From Methylobacterium sp. Leaf118 (GTDB taxonomy: Bacteria; Pseudomonadota; Alphaproteobacteria; Rhizobiales; Beijerinckiaceae), in contig NZ_CAKLBV010000019.1 in the NCBI RefSeq assembly GCF_920984675.1, positions 1 through 64,000 on the forward strand: a DNA stretch of 64,000 bases. The letters are read 5' to 3'. The notes beneath the pieces are model-generated. The model was given only the letters and a program-made list of their open reading frames with translations, was not told the origin of the DNA and ran no database searches. Positions within the stretch are counted from its first letter, which is position 1. Each line of letters begins with the position of its first letter. The translations under genes and the position numbers were made by a program. Below, in pieces: positions 49,704 through 58,520 of this stretch.

Positions 49704-50165
49704 TCAGCGGAGGCGGTCGGCGAGGGCCTGCTTCACGGCGGGGCTCGCCTGAAGACTGCCCAGCACCTCGAGGGAGGCGATGGTCGCCCGGGCGAGTTCG
49801 GCGGAGACGTCGGCCTCGATCACCGCGAGGCCCAGCACGCGGATGTCGAGGGGCGTCCCGGCGGCCTGCGCGGCCTCCAGCTCGGCCCGGCCGTAATGGC
49901 GCAGGCCCAGTTCGAACGCCTTTCGGGCGACGGACTGGCGGGTGATCTCCGCATGCCGCTCGATCTGGTTGCGCACCGCGGTGCGGATGAAGTCGCTGCG
50001 GTTGGCGTAGGCGCCCTCGGTGACCAGAAGGTCGATGTGACCGAGGTCGACATAGCCGAGATTGACGGTGATCTTCTCGCTGTCGCCCGGTTTCACGCCG
50101 AACCGCACCATGATCGGCGCGTCCCGGGCGCGCTCCAGCCTCGCCTCCGGCCGCACATCCATCAT
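49704..50165 (-). CDS. CopG-type ribbon-helix-helix protein
   Basis: This is a 153-residue protein whose middle part EKITVNLGYVDLGHIDLLVT plus YANRSDFIRTAVRNQIERH (about 30-70) is a ribbon-helix-helix domain of the CopG/ParD kind. The C-terminal half (about 75-153) is helical and unrecognised. It is probably a DNA-binding regulator of the esterase gene behind it; this pairing recurs in Rhizobiales as far as I know. Four in-frame ATGs exist between 50162 and 50189; 50165 is preferred for spacing from GGGATGGA. Confidence 0.78.
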   Translation of the reverse strand: MMDVRPEARLERARDAPIMVRFGVKPGDSEKITVNLGYVDLGHIDLLVTEGAYANRSDFIRTAVRNQIERHAEITRQSVARKAFELGLRHYGRAELEAAQAAGTPLDIRVLGLAVIEADVSAELARATIASLEVLGSLQASPAVKQALADRLR

Positions 50166-50235
50166 CGAGTCCATCCCTGCGCCATCCATGGGGATGGTAT
50201 GGGATCGTTCATGCTGCGCCGCAAGATAGAATTTT

Positions 50236-50249
50236 TTGCAATGCAGCAA
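50236..50249. promoter_or_regulatory. TGC-rich site upstream of the ribbon-helix-helix gene
   Basis: TTGCAATGCAGCAA, i.e. TTGC-N6-GCAA, lies about 71 nt upstream of the gene next to a run of T. It resembles TGC-rich sites bound by the PHB regulator PhaR in other alphaproteobacteria (family knowledge). Together with the PHB-depolymerase-type gene this suggests PHB-linked control. Confidence 0.4.
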
Positions 50250-50345
50250 TGCGGACCCGGGATCGCGACAACGTGTTGGGTCAGCGGTCCGCCCTGGGCG
50301 CGCCATGAGTGCAACCCATTGCCGGCCGCGTCCGGCCGGCGGCGG

Positions 50346-51068
50346 TCAGGCCGTCTCCGAACCGCCGAGAAAGTCGCGCCAGACGGCGTTTGTTCCCAGG
50401 CTCTCGACGAAGGCGGCGTGACGGGCGCGCTCGTCCTCGCTGAGGCGGTTGCGCAGGGGACGGGGGCCGGCGGGGGCCGAATCCGCCACCGCCCGGACCG
50501 CGGCGTCCTCGCTCGGCTCGGCGATGCTGAGCCCCAGGCTCGTCTGCTTGCCGCCGAGCAGCTCGACATAGACCTCGGCGAGGATCTGCGCGTCGAGGAG
50601 CGCGCCGTGCTTGACCCGGCGCGTGGTGTCGATGCCGTAGCGGTTGCACAGGGCATCGAGGTTGTTGGCCGCGCCCGGATGCCGCCGCCGGGCCAGCAGC
50701 AGCGTGTCGACCACATCCTCCAGGACGATCCGCGGCGGCGCGGCGGGGCCGAGCCGGCCGAACTCCATGTTGAGGAAGCCCACGTCGAAGGGCGCGTTGT
50801 GGATGACGAGCCGGGCATCGCCGCAGAAGGCCACGAAGGCGTCGACGATGTCGGAAAAGAGGGGCTTGTCGGCGAGCATCGCGTCCGAGATGCCGTGGAC
50901 CGCGAAGGCCCCCTCGGAGACCGCACGCTGCGGGTTCACGAGCTGGTGGAAGACCTTGCCGGTCTGGACGTGGTTGATCAGCTCGACGCAGCCGATCTCG
51001 ATGAGCCGGTCCCCGCCCTTGGCGTCGGTGCCGGTGGTCTCGGTGTCGAGGACGATCTCGCGCAGCAT
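50346..51068 (-). CDS. dnaQ: DNA polymerase III epsilon subunit (proofreading exonuclease)
   Basis: This is a 240-residue 3'-5' exonuclease of the DnaQ/DEDD family. Exo I REIVLDTETTGTD (about 3-15), Exo II LVIHNAPFDVGFLNMEF (about 87-103) and Exo III KHGALLDAQILAEVYVEL (about 153-170, HxAxxD) are complete. The C-terminal tail (about 200-240) binds the polymerase subunit. It lies 66 nt after hicB. Confidence 0.95.
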   Translation of the reverse strand: MLREIVLDTETTGTDAKGGDRLIEIGCVELINHVQTGKVFHQLVNPQRAVSEGAFAVHGISDAMLADKPLFSDIVDAFVAFCGDARLVIHNAPFDVGFLNMEFGRLGPAAPPRIVLEDVVDTLLLARRRHPGAANNLDALCNRYGIDTTRRVKHGALLDAQILAEVYVELLGGKQTSLGLSIAEPSEDAAVRAVADSAPAGPRPLRNRLSEDERARHAAFVESLGTNAVWRDFLGGSETA

Positions 51069-51134
51069 TTGTTTCCGATCCGGAGAAGCAGCAGCCTTCT
51101 CCGGCGAGCCTCGTACCGGAGGCCGAACAATCCG

Positions 51135-51362
51135 TTAACCGGCAGCGCGCAGCGGCGCATGCGAGGGCTGGGGAATTGCGTGGCCGAGTTCGTGCGCCTT
51201 CTCGATCCACGCCTCGATCGCGTCTCGCACGTTGCGAAGCGCCTCCTCCGGCGTCTCGCCCTCGGACATGCAACCCGGAAGATCGGGCACGGTCGCCGCG
51301 AAGCCGCCTCCGTCGGCGGCGGTCAGCGGTGCGATCACGACCGGATAGGTGAGGTCGTTCAT
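51135..51362 (-). CDS. HicB-like antitoxin, orphan
   Basis: This is a 75-residue protein with the HicB fold: YPVVIAPLTAADGGGFAATV then PDLPGCMSEGETPEEALRNV and a helix with AIEAWIEKAHELG. It lacks the C-terminal DNA-binding part of longer HicB antitoxins. No HicA toxin lies on either side; the upstream neighbour is the leucine-rich-repeat kinase gene. The ATG at 51362 is chosen over a GTG in the preceding sequence. Confidence 0.85.
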   Translation of the reverse strand: MNDLTYPVVIAPLTAADGGGFAATVPDLPGCMSEGETPEEALRNVRDAIEAWIEKAHELGHAIPQPSHAPLRAAG

Positions 51363-51424
51363 GGAGCGTCTTCGACCCTGTCGATGAACCGAACGAGGTC
51401 GCGGATGCAGCCAAGGTTGTTCGC

Positions 51425-52744
51425 TCACCGATCAAACCCCGACAGGGCCTCGGCCACCTCGGCCACCTCGGCCATGAGCGGCCGGGCGGCGATGTCGGGC
51501 CCGGTGCAGGCCTGCTCCAGGGCCCGCAGCCGCTCGTACGCCGCAGGTTCCTCGGCGCAGCGGTCGAGCATTTCGCCGAGCAGGAGGCCGAAGGCGCGGG
51601 TCTCGATCCGCTGCCAGCGCTCGCCCGCCGCCCCCGTGGGCAGGGGGGAGGCGGCGCCGAAATCGCTCAGCACAGCCGCGCCCGCAGCGCCGTCCCAGAG
51701 GGTGTTGTGAGCGTAGAGGTCGCCGTGCAGCCAGCCGAGGGCATGGAGATGGGCGGCGGCCCGGGCGACCGAGCCCGCGATCCGCAGCGCCACGTCGGGA
51801 GCGAGGCGCAGGGCCGGATCGTAGACGTCGCGGCTGCAGCTCGCGGGGCTCGGCGGCCCGGCCAGCGCCCGCCAGGACGGGGGCAGGAGCGGCATCAGCA
51901 GGCCCTGCGCCCCGTCCGGATGGCCGACGACCCGCCCCAGGGCGCCGGTGAGGTGGGGGTGCCGGCCGGCGGCGAGGCAGGCGGCCATCTCGCGCTCGGG
52001 CAGGCCGTCGCTGGTCATGGCTCCCTTGAACAGCTTCAGGGCGACGGGCCGGGCCGCTCCGTCCTCCCCGCGCCAGAGCGCCGCGACGATCCGCCCGGAG
52101 GCGCCCTCCCCCAAACCTTCGCCGGGCTCCAGCTGGTCCCACGGCAACTCCGGGACGCGGGCCGGCGCCGTCTCGCCCTCGGCGGGATTGCCGGCCCAGG
52201 CGATCCAGGCGAGGCGCGGCCCTTCGGCGAGCCAGGGCGGAAGCGCCGCGAAGCGGTTGGCGGAGAGCCGGATCAGCTCCAGGTTCCGCGCGCCCGCCAG
52301 GGACTCGGGCAGGGCAGAGAGGGCGTTGCCGGCGAGCATCAGCTTCTGGAGCCGGGGTCGCGCGCCGAGGGCGTCGGGCAGCCGCGCGATCCGGTTGTCG
52401 GTCAGGGTGAGCCAGCGCAGGGCGGGGGGCAGCGCCTCGGCCGGCACCTCGCGCAAGCCGGTGCCGCGAAAGCCCACCTGTTCCAGCGCCGGGCAGTCGC
52501 CGAGGACGGCGGGCAGCCGCTCGAACCGGTTGCCGGAGCAGAACAGCACCCGCAGGCGGCGCAACCGGCCAAAATCCTGCGGCAGCGCCGTCAGGCCGCA
52601 CCCGCTGAGGTCGAGCCATTCCAGCGTGTCGGCGAGGCCGAACACCTCTTCCGGAACGGCCTCAAGCGGACCCGTGAGCCGCAAGGCGCGCGCGCCGGCA
52701 TGGTCGCCGCGGCGCAGGGCCTGGAGCGTGGGCGAGGCGTCCAT
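51425..52744 (-). CDS. Leucine-rich-repeat protein kinase
   Basis: This is a 439-residue two-part protein. Residues about 20-195 hold six to seven leucine-rich repeats (LEWLDLSGCGLTALPQDFG, LRWLTLTDNRIARLPDALG, LELIRLSANRFAALPPWLA). Residues about 205-435 form a protein-kinase domain with glycine loop GEGLGEGASGRIV, ATP-binding Lys in PVALKLFKG, catalytic loop WLHGDLYAHNTL (HGD for HRD) and DFG in VLSDFGAAS. It has no signal peptide or membrane segment. The domain set suggests a cytoplasmic sensing kinase; no substrate can be named. Confidence 0.9.
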   Translation of the reverse strand: MDASPTLQALRRGDHAGARALRLTGPLEAVPEEVFGLADTLEWLDLSGCGLTALPQDFGRLRRLRVLFCSGNRFERLPAVLGDCPALEQVGFRGTGLREVPAEALPPALRWLTLTDNRIARLPDALGARPRLQKLMLAGNALSALPESLAGARNLELIRLSANRFAALPPWLAEGPRLAWIAWAGNPAEGETAPARVPELPWDQLEPGEGLGEGASGRIVAALWRGEDGAARPVALKLFKGAMTSDGLPEREMAACLAAGRHPHLTGALGRVVGHPDGAQGLLMPLLPPSWRALAGPPSPASCSRDVYDPALRLAPDVALRIAGSVARAAAHLHALGWLHGDLYAHNTLWDGAAGAAVLSDFGAASPLPTGAAGERWQRIETRAFGLLLGEMLDRCAEEPAAYERLRALEQACTGPDIAARPLMAEVAEVAEALSGFDR

Positions 52745-52857
52745 GGTCGCGGGTCTCCCCTCGCGCCGATCGGTCGTGTCAGGCCGGGCGGCGGGTGAAA
52801 GCCGCCCGGGGTCTCAACGGGTCCGCGATGCGGCGTCCGCATCCGCGTCGCGGGGGA

Positions 52858-53478
52858 TCAGGCGCGGCCGGGATCGGTCAGTTGGGCGACGAGCCGCTCG
52901 ACCTCGGCCTCCGCCGCCGCGAGGCCGTGGCTCGTATCGATGACGTAATCCGCCCGGGCCCGCTTCTCGGCATCTGGCATCTGCTGGGCGAGGATCGCCG
53001 CGAAGGCCTCCGGCGTCATGCCGGGACGGGCGAGCACGCGGGCGCGCTGCACCTCCGCCGGCGCGGTGACGACGAGGACCGCGTCGCAGCGAGCCTGCCC
53101 CCCGGTCTCGAACAGGAGCGGGATGTCGAGCACCACGAGCGGCGCCGCGTGGTGACGGGCCAGGAAGGCGCGGGCCTGCGCCCCGACGAGGGGATGCACG
53201 ATCGCCTCGAGCTGGCGCAGCCGGTCGGCGTCGCCGAGCACCGCCGCGCGCAGGGCCGGCCGGTCGACGCCGCCCTCCGGCGTCAGCGTGCCGGGAAACG
53301 CCGCGCCGATCGCCTGCGCCGCCGCCCCGCCCGGCCCGTAGAGAGCGTGGACCGCCGCGTCCGAATCGTGGACCGGCACCCCGCGGGCGGAGAACATCGC
53401 CGCGGTGGCCGACTTGCCCATGCCGATCGAGCCGGTGAGGCCGAGCACGAACGGGCGGTCGTTCGGGGGCGCGCTCAT
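52858..53478 (-). CDS. coaE: Dephospho-CoA kinase
   Basis: This is a 206-residue enzyme that phosphorylates dephospho-CoA in the last step of CoA synthesis. Walker [15 protein letters not shown] (about 13-26), [12 protein letters not shown] (about 36-47) and [10 protein letters not shown] (about 117-126) are family hallmarks. The start overlaps the aroE stop by 4 nt (ATGA). Confidence 0.95.
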   Translation of the reverse strand: MSAPPNDRPFVLGLTGSIGMGKSATAAMFSARGVPVHDSDAAVHALYGPGGAAAQAIGAAFPGTLTPEGGVDRPALRAAVLGDADRLRQLEAIVHPLVGAQARAFLARHHAAPLVVLDIPLLFETGGQARCDAVLVVTAPAEVQRARVLARPGMTPEAFAAILAQQMPDAEKRARADYVIDTSHGLAAAEAEVERLVAQLTDPGRA

Positions 53479-54311
53479 GTCGCCACGAGGTCCGCGACGA
53501 TGCGTTCGCGCAGGGCCGGCGTCACTTCGGGGCGCAGGCCGAACCACGCGGCGAAGCCCGGCACCGCCTGGTGCAGCAGCATCCCGAGCCCGTCGACGGC
53601 CGCGAGCCCCCGCGCCCGCGCGGCCGCCAGCAGCGGCGTCTCCAGGGGCACGTAGACGATGTCGGCCACCGCCGCCCGGTCGGGCAGGGCAGCGAGGTCG
53701 AGGGCGAGCGGCGGGTGCCCGGCCATGCCGAGCGTGGTCGTGTTGACGAGGAGTCCCGTCCCGGCCAGCGCCTCCGGCAGGGCCTCCCAGGGCAGCGCGC
53801 GGGCGTGGTCGGGATCGAGCGCGGCGAGCGCCCGCGCCCGTTCGGGGCTGCGGTTGGCGATCACGACCGAGAGGCCCCGCTCGATCAGCCCGACGACGAT
53901 GGCGCGGGCCGCCCCGCCCGCGCCCAGCACCACGGCCTGCCGCCCGGTGCGCGCCGGCCAGTCGTCGCCCAGACTCCGGTCGAGATGGGCGATGAAGCCG
54001 GGGGCGTCGGTGTTGTCGCCGCGGAGGCGCCCATCCTCGACCACGAGCGTGTTCACCGCCCCGATCGTCCGGGCCCGGTCGGTCAGCGTGTCGGCGAGGC
54101 GGAACGCCGCCTCCTTGTGCGGGATCGTGACGTTGCCGCCGGCGAAGCCCGAATCCGGCAGGCCGCGCAGGAACGCCTCGAAGGCCTCGGGCGCCACGTC
54201 GAGGCGCTCGTAGGTGCCGTCGATCCCGTGCTCGGCGAGCCAGTGGCCGTGGATCAGCGGCGAGCGGGAATGGGCGATCGGGTGCCCGACCACGAAGGCT
54301 TTCCGGGTCAT
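53475..54311 (-). CDS. aroE: Shikimate 5-dehydrogenase
   Basis: This is a 278-residue NADPH-dependent enzyme of aromatic amino-acid synthesis. [20 protein letters not shown] (about 9-28) binds shikimate, [16 protein letters not shown] (about 57-72) holds the catalytic Lys, and [15 protein letters not shown] (about 128-142) is the nucleotide loop. It overlaps coaE (ATGA) and is itself overlapped by the cation efflux gene upstream. Confidence 0.95.
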   Translation of the reverse strand: MTRKAFVVGHPIAHSRSPLIHGHWLAEHGIDGTYERLDVAPEAFEAFLRGLPDSGFAGGNVTIPHKEAAFRLADTLTDRARTIGAVNTLVVEDGRLRGDNTDAPGFIAHLDRSLGDDWPARTGRQAVVLGAGGAARAIVVGLIERGLSVVIANRSPERARALAALDPDHARALPWEALPEALAGTGLLVNTTTLGMAGHPPLALDLAALPDRAAVADIVYVPLETPLLAAARARGLAAVDGLGMLLHQAVPGFAAWFGLRPEVTPALRERIVADLVAT

Positions 54312-55252
54312 GCGACGCAGTCCTTCGGGAGGGTGCAGGCCGTGCGCCCCTCCAACTCGACCTGGAGGGTCGTGTGGGCGATGCCGAAGCGCGTCCGCAG
54401 CAGGTCCGCACTGTCCCGCAGGAAGCCGTCGCCGGGCGCCTGCGCCAGGACGAGATGGGCGGTCAGAGCCGATTCGGTGGTGCTCATCGGCCAGATGTGG
54501 AGATCGTGCAGGCCGGTGACGCCGGGCTGGCCGGCGAGGCAGGCGCGCACCGCCGCCGGGTCGATGCCCGGCGGGACGGCGGCGAGCGCCATCCGCAGGC
54601 TGTCCAGCAGCAGGCCCCAGGTCGCCGCGATGATGATCCCGGCGATGATCAGGCTGACCACGGGGTCGATCCCGTTGAACCCGGTCGCCAGGATCACGAG
54701 CCCCGCCAGCACCACGCCCGCCGAGACCGCCGCGTCGGCGAGCATGTGCAGGTAGGCGCCGCGGAGGTTGATGTCGTCGCGCCCGCCCGAGGCGAAGAGC
54801 CAGGCGGTGAAGCCGTTGATGAGGATGCCGATGCCGGCCACCACCATCACGGTCGTGCCCGCCACCGGCGCCGGCTCGAAGAAGCGCCCGATCGCCTCGG
54901 CGATGATGGCGCCGGTGGCGACGAGCAGCGTCACCGCGTTGAACAGGGCGGCGAGGATCGAGGAGCCGCGCAGGCCGTAGGTGAAGCGGGCCGAGGGCGC
55001 GCGCTTGACCAGCACGGAGGCGATCCAGGCGGCGACGAGGCCGAGCACGTCCGAGAGGTTGTGGCCGGCATCGGCCACGAGGGCCATGGAGTTCGCCAGG
55101 ATCCCGTAGGTCGCCTCGACGACGACGAACCCGGCGTTCAGCGCGATGCCCAGGGCGAAGGCTCGGCCGAAATCCTTCGGCGCATGCGAATGCCCGTGGC
55201 CGCCGTGATCGGGATGGGACCCGTCGTCGTGCGGGTGGGAATGCCCGTGCAT
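54308..55252 (-). CDS. Cation diffusion facilitator (CzcD/ZitB-like)
   Basis: This is a 314-residue inner-membrane exporter of Zn2+ or similar ions. A histidine-rich N-terminus ([20 protein letters not shown]) precedes six membrane helices. The intramembrane metal site is visible as DAGHNLSDV in helix 2 and HMLADAAVS in helix 5. The C-terminal cytoplasmic domain (about 220-300) has [20 protein letters not shown]. It overlaps aroE by 4 nt and sits inside an otherwise conserved aroE-maf pair, so it is an insertion in the cluster. Confidence 0.92.
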   Translation of the reverse strand: MHGHSHPHDDGSHPDHGGHGHSHAPKDFGRAFALGIALNAGFVVVEATYGILANSMALVADAGHNLSDVLGLVAAWIASVLVKRAPSARFTYGLRGSSILAALFNAVTLLVATGAIIAEAIGRFFEPAPVAGTTVMVVAGIGILINGFTAWLFASGGRDDINLRGAYLHMLADAAVSAGVVLAGLVILATGFNGIDPVVSLIIAGIIIAATWGLLLDSLRMALAAVPPGIDPAAVRACLAGQPGVTGLHDLHIWPMSTTESALTAHLVLAQAPGDGFLRDSADLLRTRFGIAHTTLQVELEGRTACTLPKDCVA

Positions 55253-55267
55253 CGCCTCCTCCGGGTT

Positions 55268-55879
55268 TCAGAACGTCAGCAGGCCCCCGGCCCGCAGCCG
55301 CTCCAGCAGGGGCAGGAGCGGCAGGCCGAGAACCGTCGAATGGTCGCCCTCGACGCGCGCGAACAGGTGGATGCCCGCGCCTTCGAGCTGGTAGGCGCCG
55401 ACCGAGCGCGTGACCGCCGGGCCGGCGATCCGCAGATACGTGTCGATGGCCGCCGTATCGAGGGGGCGCATCGTCAGCCGGGCGGTCTCGAGGAAGGTTT
55501 CCACGCGGCCCTCGTGCACCAGCGCGACGGCGGCGTGGAGGGCGTGGGTCCGGCCCTGGAGCCGGGCGAGATGCACGGCCGCCGCCGCGGCGTCGGCCGG
55601 CTTGTGGAAGAGCGTGCCGTCGAGGTCGAGCACCTGATCGGCGCCGAGCACGATCCGGCCGGGATGGCGCGCGGCCACCGCCTGCGCCTTGACCGCGGCG
55701 AGGCGGAGCGCCAGCGCCGGGGGCGGCAGGGCGCCGGCCTGCGCCTCGACCGCCCGCTCATCGATATCGGCGGGGCAGGTCTCCACCGGCAGACCGGCGC
55801 TGGCCAGCAGGTCGCGTCGGGTGGGGCTGCCGGAGGCGAGGAGGAGGGGTTCGGCGGGGCGCCAGAGCGGATGGGTCAC
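55268..55879 (-). CDS. maf: Maf nucleotide pyrophosphatase
   Basis: This is a 203-residue house-cleaning enzyme hydrolysing noncanonical nucleoside triphosphates. LLLASGSPTRRDLLASAGLP (about 12-31) and GADQVLDLDGTLFHKP (about 79-94) are the two conserved Maf segments, and EGDHSTVLGLPL near the C-terminus is standard. It overlaps the GT61-like gene by 4 nt. Maf beside ppsR and aroE is the usual alphaproteobacterial order. Confidence 0.94.
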   Translation of the reverse strand: MTHPLWRPAEPLLLASGSPTRRDLLASAGLPVETCPADIDERAVEAQAGALPPPALALRLAAVKAQAVAARHPGRIVLGADQVLDLDGTLFHKPADAAAAAVHLARLQGRTHALHAAVALVHEGRVETFLETARLTMRPLDTAAIDTYLRIAGPAVTRSVGAYQLEGAGIHLFARVEGDHSTVLGLPLLPLLERLRAGGLLTF

Positions 55880-57021
55880 GGGGCAATCCCTCCGAGCGGG
55901 GCGCGCCAGTCGAGCCAGTCGAGGGCGTAGTCGATCTCCGCCGGGCGCACGGAGAAGATTCCCTCGGGGGAGCGGGCCGAGCCGAACACGTAGCCGCTGG
56001 CATGGCCGAGGGCATGATCGATGGAGCTCTGCAGGAAGCCGAGATCCAGCCCGCCCTCGCGGAAAGCCAGGACGGTCGCCCCGGGCGGGGCGAGGAGCGA
56101 GCCGTGCAGGCCGGAACCGTATTCGCCGACCAGGATGGCGGCCGAGCGGAACAGGGCGATCTGCTCGGGGATGGTGAGGCCCTCGGGCTGGACGACCTCG
56201 AAGCCGCGGGCCCGCGCCCGGGCCTCCAGCTCCGCCCGCTCGGCCAGGATGCGGCGGTTGCGCGTGTCGGCGTTCTCCGAGCGGGAGATCAGCAGGCGGC
56301 GGGTGGCGGGCGGCTCGCGCCGGCGGCCGAGGCGCCAGCGTGGCGCAGGCGCGACCCGGTCGAGCAGGAAGCGGCGGGCCTCGGCCATCAGCGGCGAGGC
56401 GCGGCTGGCGAACCGCAGGGCCGACGGCACGAGGAGCTGGCGGCAGGCCACGAGGTCGCGCTCGCGGTCATAGGGGACGATCTGCCCGCGCGCGATGCCG
56501 AGCAGCGCGAGCCACACCATGGCGAAGTCCGGCGTGTCGGCGGGCAGGAGATAGCGCAGACGGGTGATGTCGTGCCCGGCCCGGTCGAGCAGGTAGAGCT
56601 TGGGCAGGAAATCCACGAGCCAGTGGCCGTACATCTGGTGGCCGCTGCCGGCGAGCAGCACGACCGGCTCCTCCACGCTCACCCGCTGCAGATCCCGGCG
56701 CCCGCGGGCCACCGCGCGAAAATGCCCCTCGCTGCTGGCGGCGTAGGCGTTGAGTTCGTTGGCGTATTGGAGGACGCCGTCGAGGCCGATCACGCCCTCG
56801 GCGGCGATCTCGGCATCGGGCAGCGCGTAGAGGCAGGCGCCGAGCACGATGACCTGCTCGAAATAGACCCGCATCAATTCGGAATCGACCGCGCCGATCA
56901 TCAGATCGGGCGGACGCACCCAGTCCCGGTAGGACAGGCTCAGATCGGTGCGCTGGCCGCGCCCGGCCGCGACGGTCTCGCCGAGCTCGGCCGCCGCGAA
57001 ATCCTCCTCCGACTCCGGCAT
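55876..57021 (-). CDS. Glycosyltransferase family 61-like (DUF563) protein
   Basis: This is a 381-residue protein with the DUF563/GT61 pattern: GSGHQMYGHWLVDFLPKLYL (about 124-143), RRLLISRSENADTRNR (about 237-252) and GEYGSGLHGSLLAPPGATVL (about 295-314). Such proteins are predicted glycosyltransferases of surface polysaccharide loci and related glycan modification; no sugar donor or acceptor can be named. It overlaps both ppsR (TGATG) and maf, so it is part of the same transcript although it does not belong to the core cluster. Confidence 0.85.
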   Translation of the reverse strand: MPESEEDFAAAELGETVAAGRGQRTDLSLSYRDWVRPPDLMIGAVDSELMRVYFEQVIVLGACLYALPDAEIAAEGVIGLDGVLQYANELNAYAASSEGHFRAVARGRRDLQRVSVEEPVVLLAGSGHQMYGHWLVDFLPKLYLLDRAGHDITRLRYLLPADTPDFAMVWLALLGIARGQIVPYDRERDLVACRQLLVPSALRFASRASPLMAEARRFLLDRVAPAPRWRLGRRREPPATRRLLISRSENADTRNRRILAERAELEARARARGFEVVQPEGLTIPEQIALFRSAAILVGEYGSGLHGSLLAPPGATVLAFREGGLDLGFLQSSIDHALGHASGYVFGSARSPEGIFSVRPAEIDYALDWLDWRAPLGGIAP

Positions 57022-57851
57022 CAGGTGGCGATGAACTTCAGGCGGTGCTCGCGATAGAGATCGAGGATGGCGGCGGCCGTCTCCTCGATGGAGCGGCGGG
57101 TCACGTCGATCGTCGGCCAGCGATACTTGGCGCAGAGCCGGCGCGAGGCGGTGATCTCGTCCGCGACCGCGTCCCGGTCGACATAGGAGGAGTTGTCGTC
57201 CGCCTTGAGGCTGAGCAGGCGGTTCTGGCGGATCTGGACGATGCGCTCCGGGCTCGCGATCAGGCCGACGATGAGCGCCTTCTTGACCCGGTCGAAGCTC
57301 GGCGGCAGCGGCATCGACGGGACGAGGGGGAGGTTGGCGGTCTTGAGGCCGCGATTGGCCAGGTAGATCGAGGTCGGCGTCTTCGAGGTGCGGCTGACGC
57401 CGACCAGCACCACGTCCGCCTCGTCGAGGTCGGCCGGCAGGTTGCCGTCGTCGTGGGCGAGCGTGAAGTTCATCGCGTCGATGCGCTTGAAATACTCGGC
57501 GTTGAGCATGTGCTGGGCGCCGGGCCGCTCGGTCGAGGTCGCGCCGAGATAGGAGCGCAGCAGCGCGTGCACCGGCTGGAGCACGTTGAGCGTCGGCGAG
57601 CCGGTCTCGCGGCAGGCCGCCTCCAGGCGGTCCGTCAGCTCGTGGCCGACCAGGGTGTAGAGCACGAGGCCGGGCGCCGCCTTGATCTCGGAGATGACCC
57701 GTTCGAGCTGCGGCCCGGAGCGCACCAGCGGATAGACATGCTCGATCGCCGAGATGCCCTCGTACTGCACCGCCGCCGCGCGCCCGACATTGATGAGCGT
57801 CTCGCCGGTCGAGTCCGAGACGAGGTGGAGGTGAAAGTAGCTGCGGCTCAT
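57021..57851 (-). CDS. ppsR: Pyruvate, phosphate dikinase regulatory protein family (DUF299, RP001)
   Basis: This is a 276-residue kinase/phosphorylase-type regulator of PEP-forming enzymes. [14 protein letters not shown] (about 6-19) and the P-loop-like [18 protein letters not shown] (about 150-167) are signatures, with [13 protein letters not shown] near 217. It is the alphaproteobacterial gene RP001 next to the origin region in Rickettsia and Caulobacter. It is the first gene of the minus-strand series running to dnaQ. Confidence 0.93.
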   Translation of the reverse strand: MSRSYFHLHLVSDSTGETLINVGRAAAVQYEGISAIEHVYPLVRSGPQLERVISEIKAAPGLVLYTLVGHELTDRLEAACRETGSPTLNVLQPVHALLRSYLGATSTERPGAQHMLNAEYFKRIDAMNFTLAHDDGNLPADLDEADVVLVGVSRTSKTPTSIYLANRGLKTANLPLVPSMPLPPSFDRVKKALIVGLIASPERIVQIRQNRLLSLKADDNSSYVDRDAVADEITASRRLCAKYRWPTIDVTRRSIEETAAAILDLYREHRLKFIAT

Positions 57852-58418
57852 CGTGTCGTGATCGGCTTTCGATGACGCATCCGGGGCGCGCGAGGCCGCT
57901 CCCCTGCGCGATGCTTAGAGCCGCCCGGGCCCGCAGGGAAGCCGCCCCGCCCGGCGGCCGGTCGGGCGGCGTGTGATCGATCCGCGGGATCGTCACCGGA
58001 CGGCGGCGCCGGAGGCTCCCGCGGATCGCCCTCCCCGCCCCGCCTGCGCCCGGGTCCCGGCCAGCGGGTGGGTAAGGCGGGGCCAGGCCGGAATCGCCTG
58101 CGGGCGGGCCCCGCCGCAGGCGCACGAGGGCACCGTTGGCTCGAAGAAATCTTTTCCGGGAACGGCTTACGGACTCGGACCCCTGATTCTGTCCCCAGGG
58201 GGCGCGGCAGGAGTCGATGACTGGGGATAAGCCGGCTCCGGATCGGGTCGGCGGCCGGGCGCCCCGCAATCCATCGACTCCGCCCTCAACACCGCGTCCA
58301 TCGCGTCTCCCTGGACTCACCGAGATGGGAGAATCCGGGACGGACGGCCGCAGGGCCAGCGGGGTGGCGTGCAAGCCCATGGCAAGCTTGGGCTATCCAG
58401 GAGATTAGAGCCAATCCG

Positions 58419-58433
58419 TTAAGAGGCGCTTAA
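58419..58433. promoter_or_regulatory. CtrA-type site TTAA-N7-TTAA
   Basis: The sequence is TTAAGAGGCGCTTAA, exactly two TTAA halves with a 7-nt spacer, and the flanking CG/CG extends the symmetry (CGTTAAG...CTTAACG). CtrA binds such sites at origins and cell-cycle promoters in alphaproteobacteria. It may repress replication, or act on hemE or ppsR. Confidence 0.7.
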
Positions 58434-58502
58434 CGCCGCGGCTGTGGGGAGGGGCTGTGGACGCGCTTGCGGCCCCACGATCCAACGTCCAAGAGAAAAA
58501 AC

Positions 58503-58520
58503 AGAGATTCTAGAATCTCT
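58503..58520. repeat. 18-bp perfect palindrome in an AT-rich tract before hemE
   Basis: AGAGATTCTAGAATCTCT is flanked by GAGAAAAAAC on the left and CTTTCTTTG on the right, making the least GC-rich tract of the gap. It could be an unwinding element, a regulator site, or part of the hemE promoter 85 nt downstream. Confidence 0.6.

Noticed and set aside
51363..51424. A HicA toxin gene before hicB
   Set aside because: Only 62 nt separate the kinase stop and the hicB start, and no HicA motif is visible in any frame or on the dnaQ side.
57973..58408. Short plus-strand frames in the ppsR-hemE gap
   Set aside because: They are Pro/Arg/Gly-rich and without ribosome-binding sites; the gap is better explained as a non-coding origin or regulatory region.
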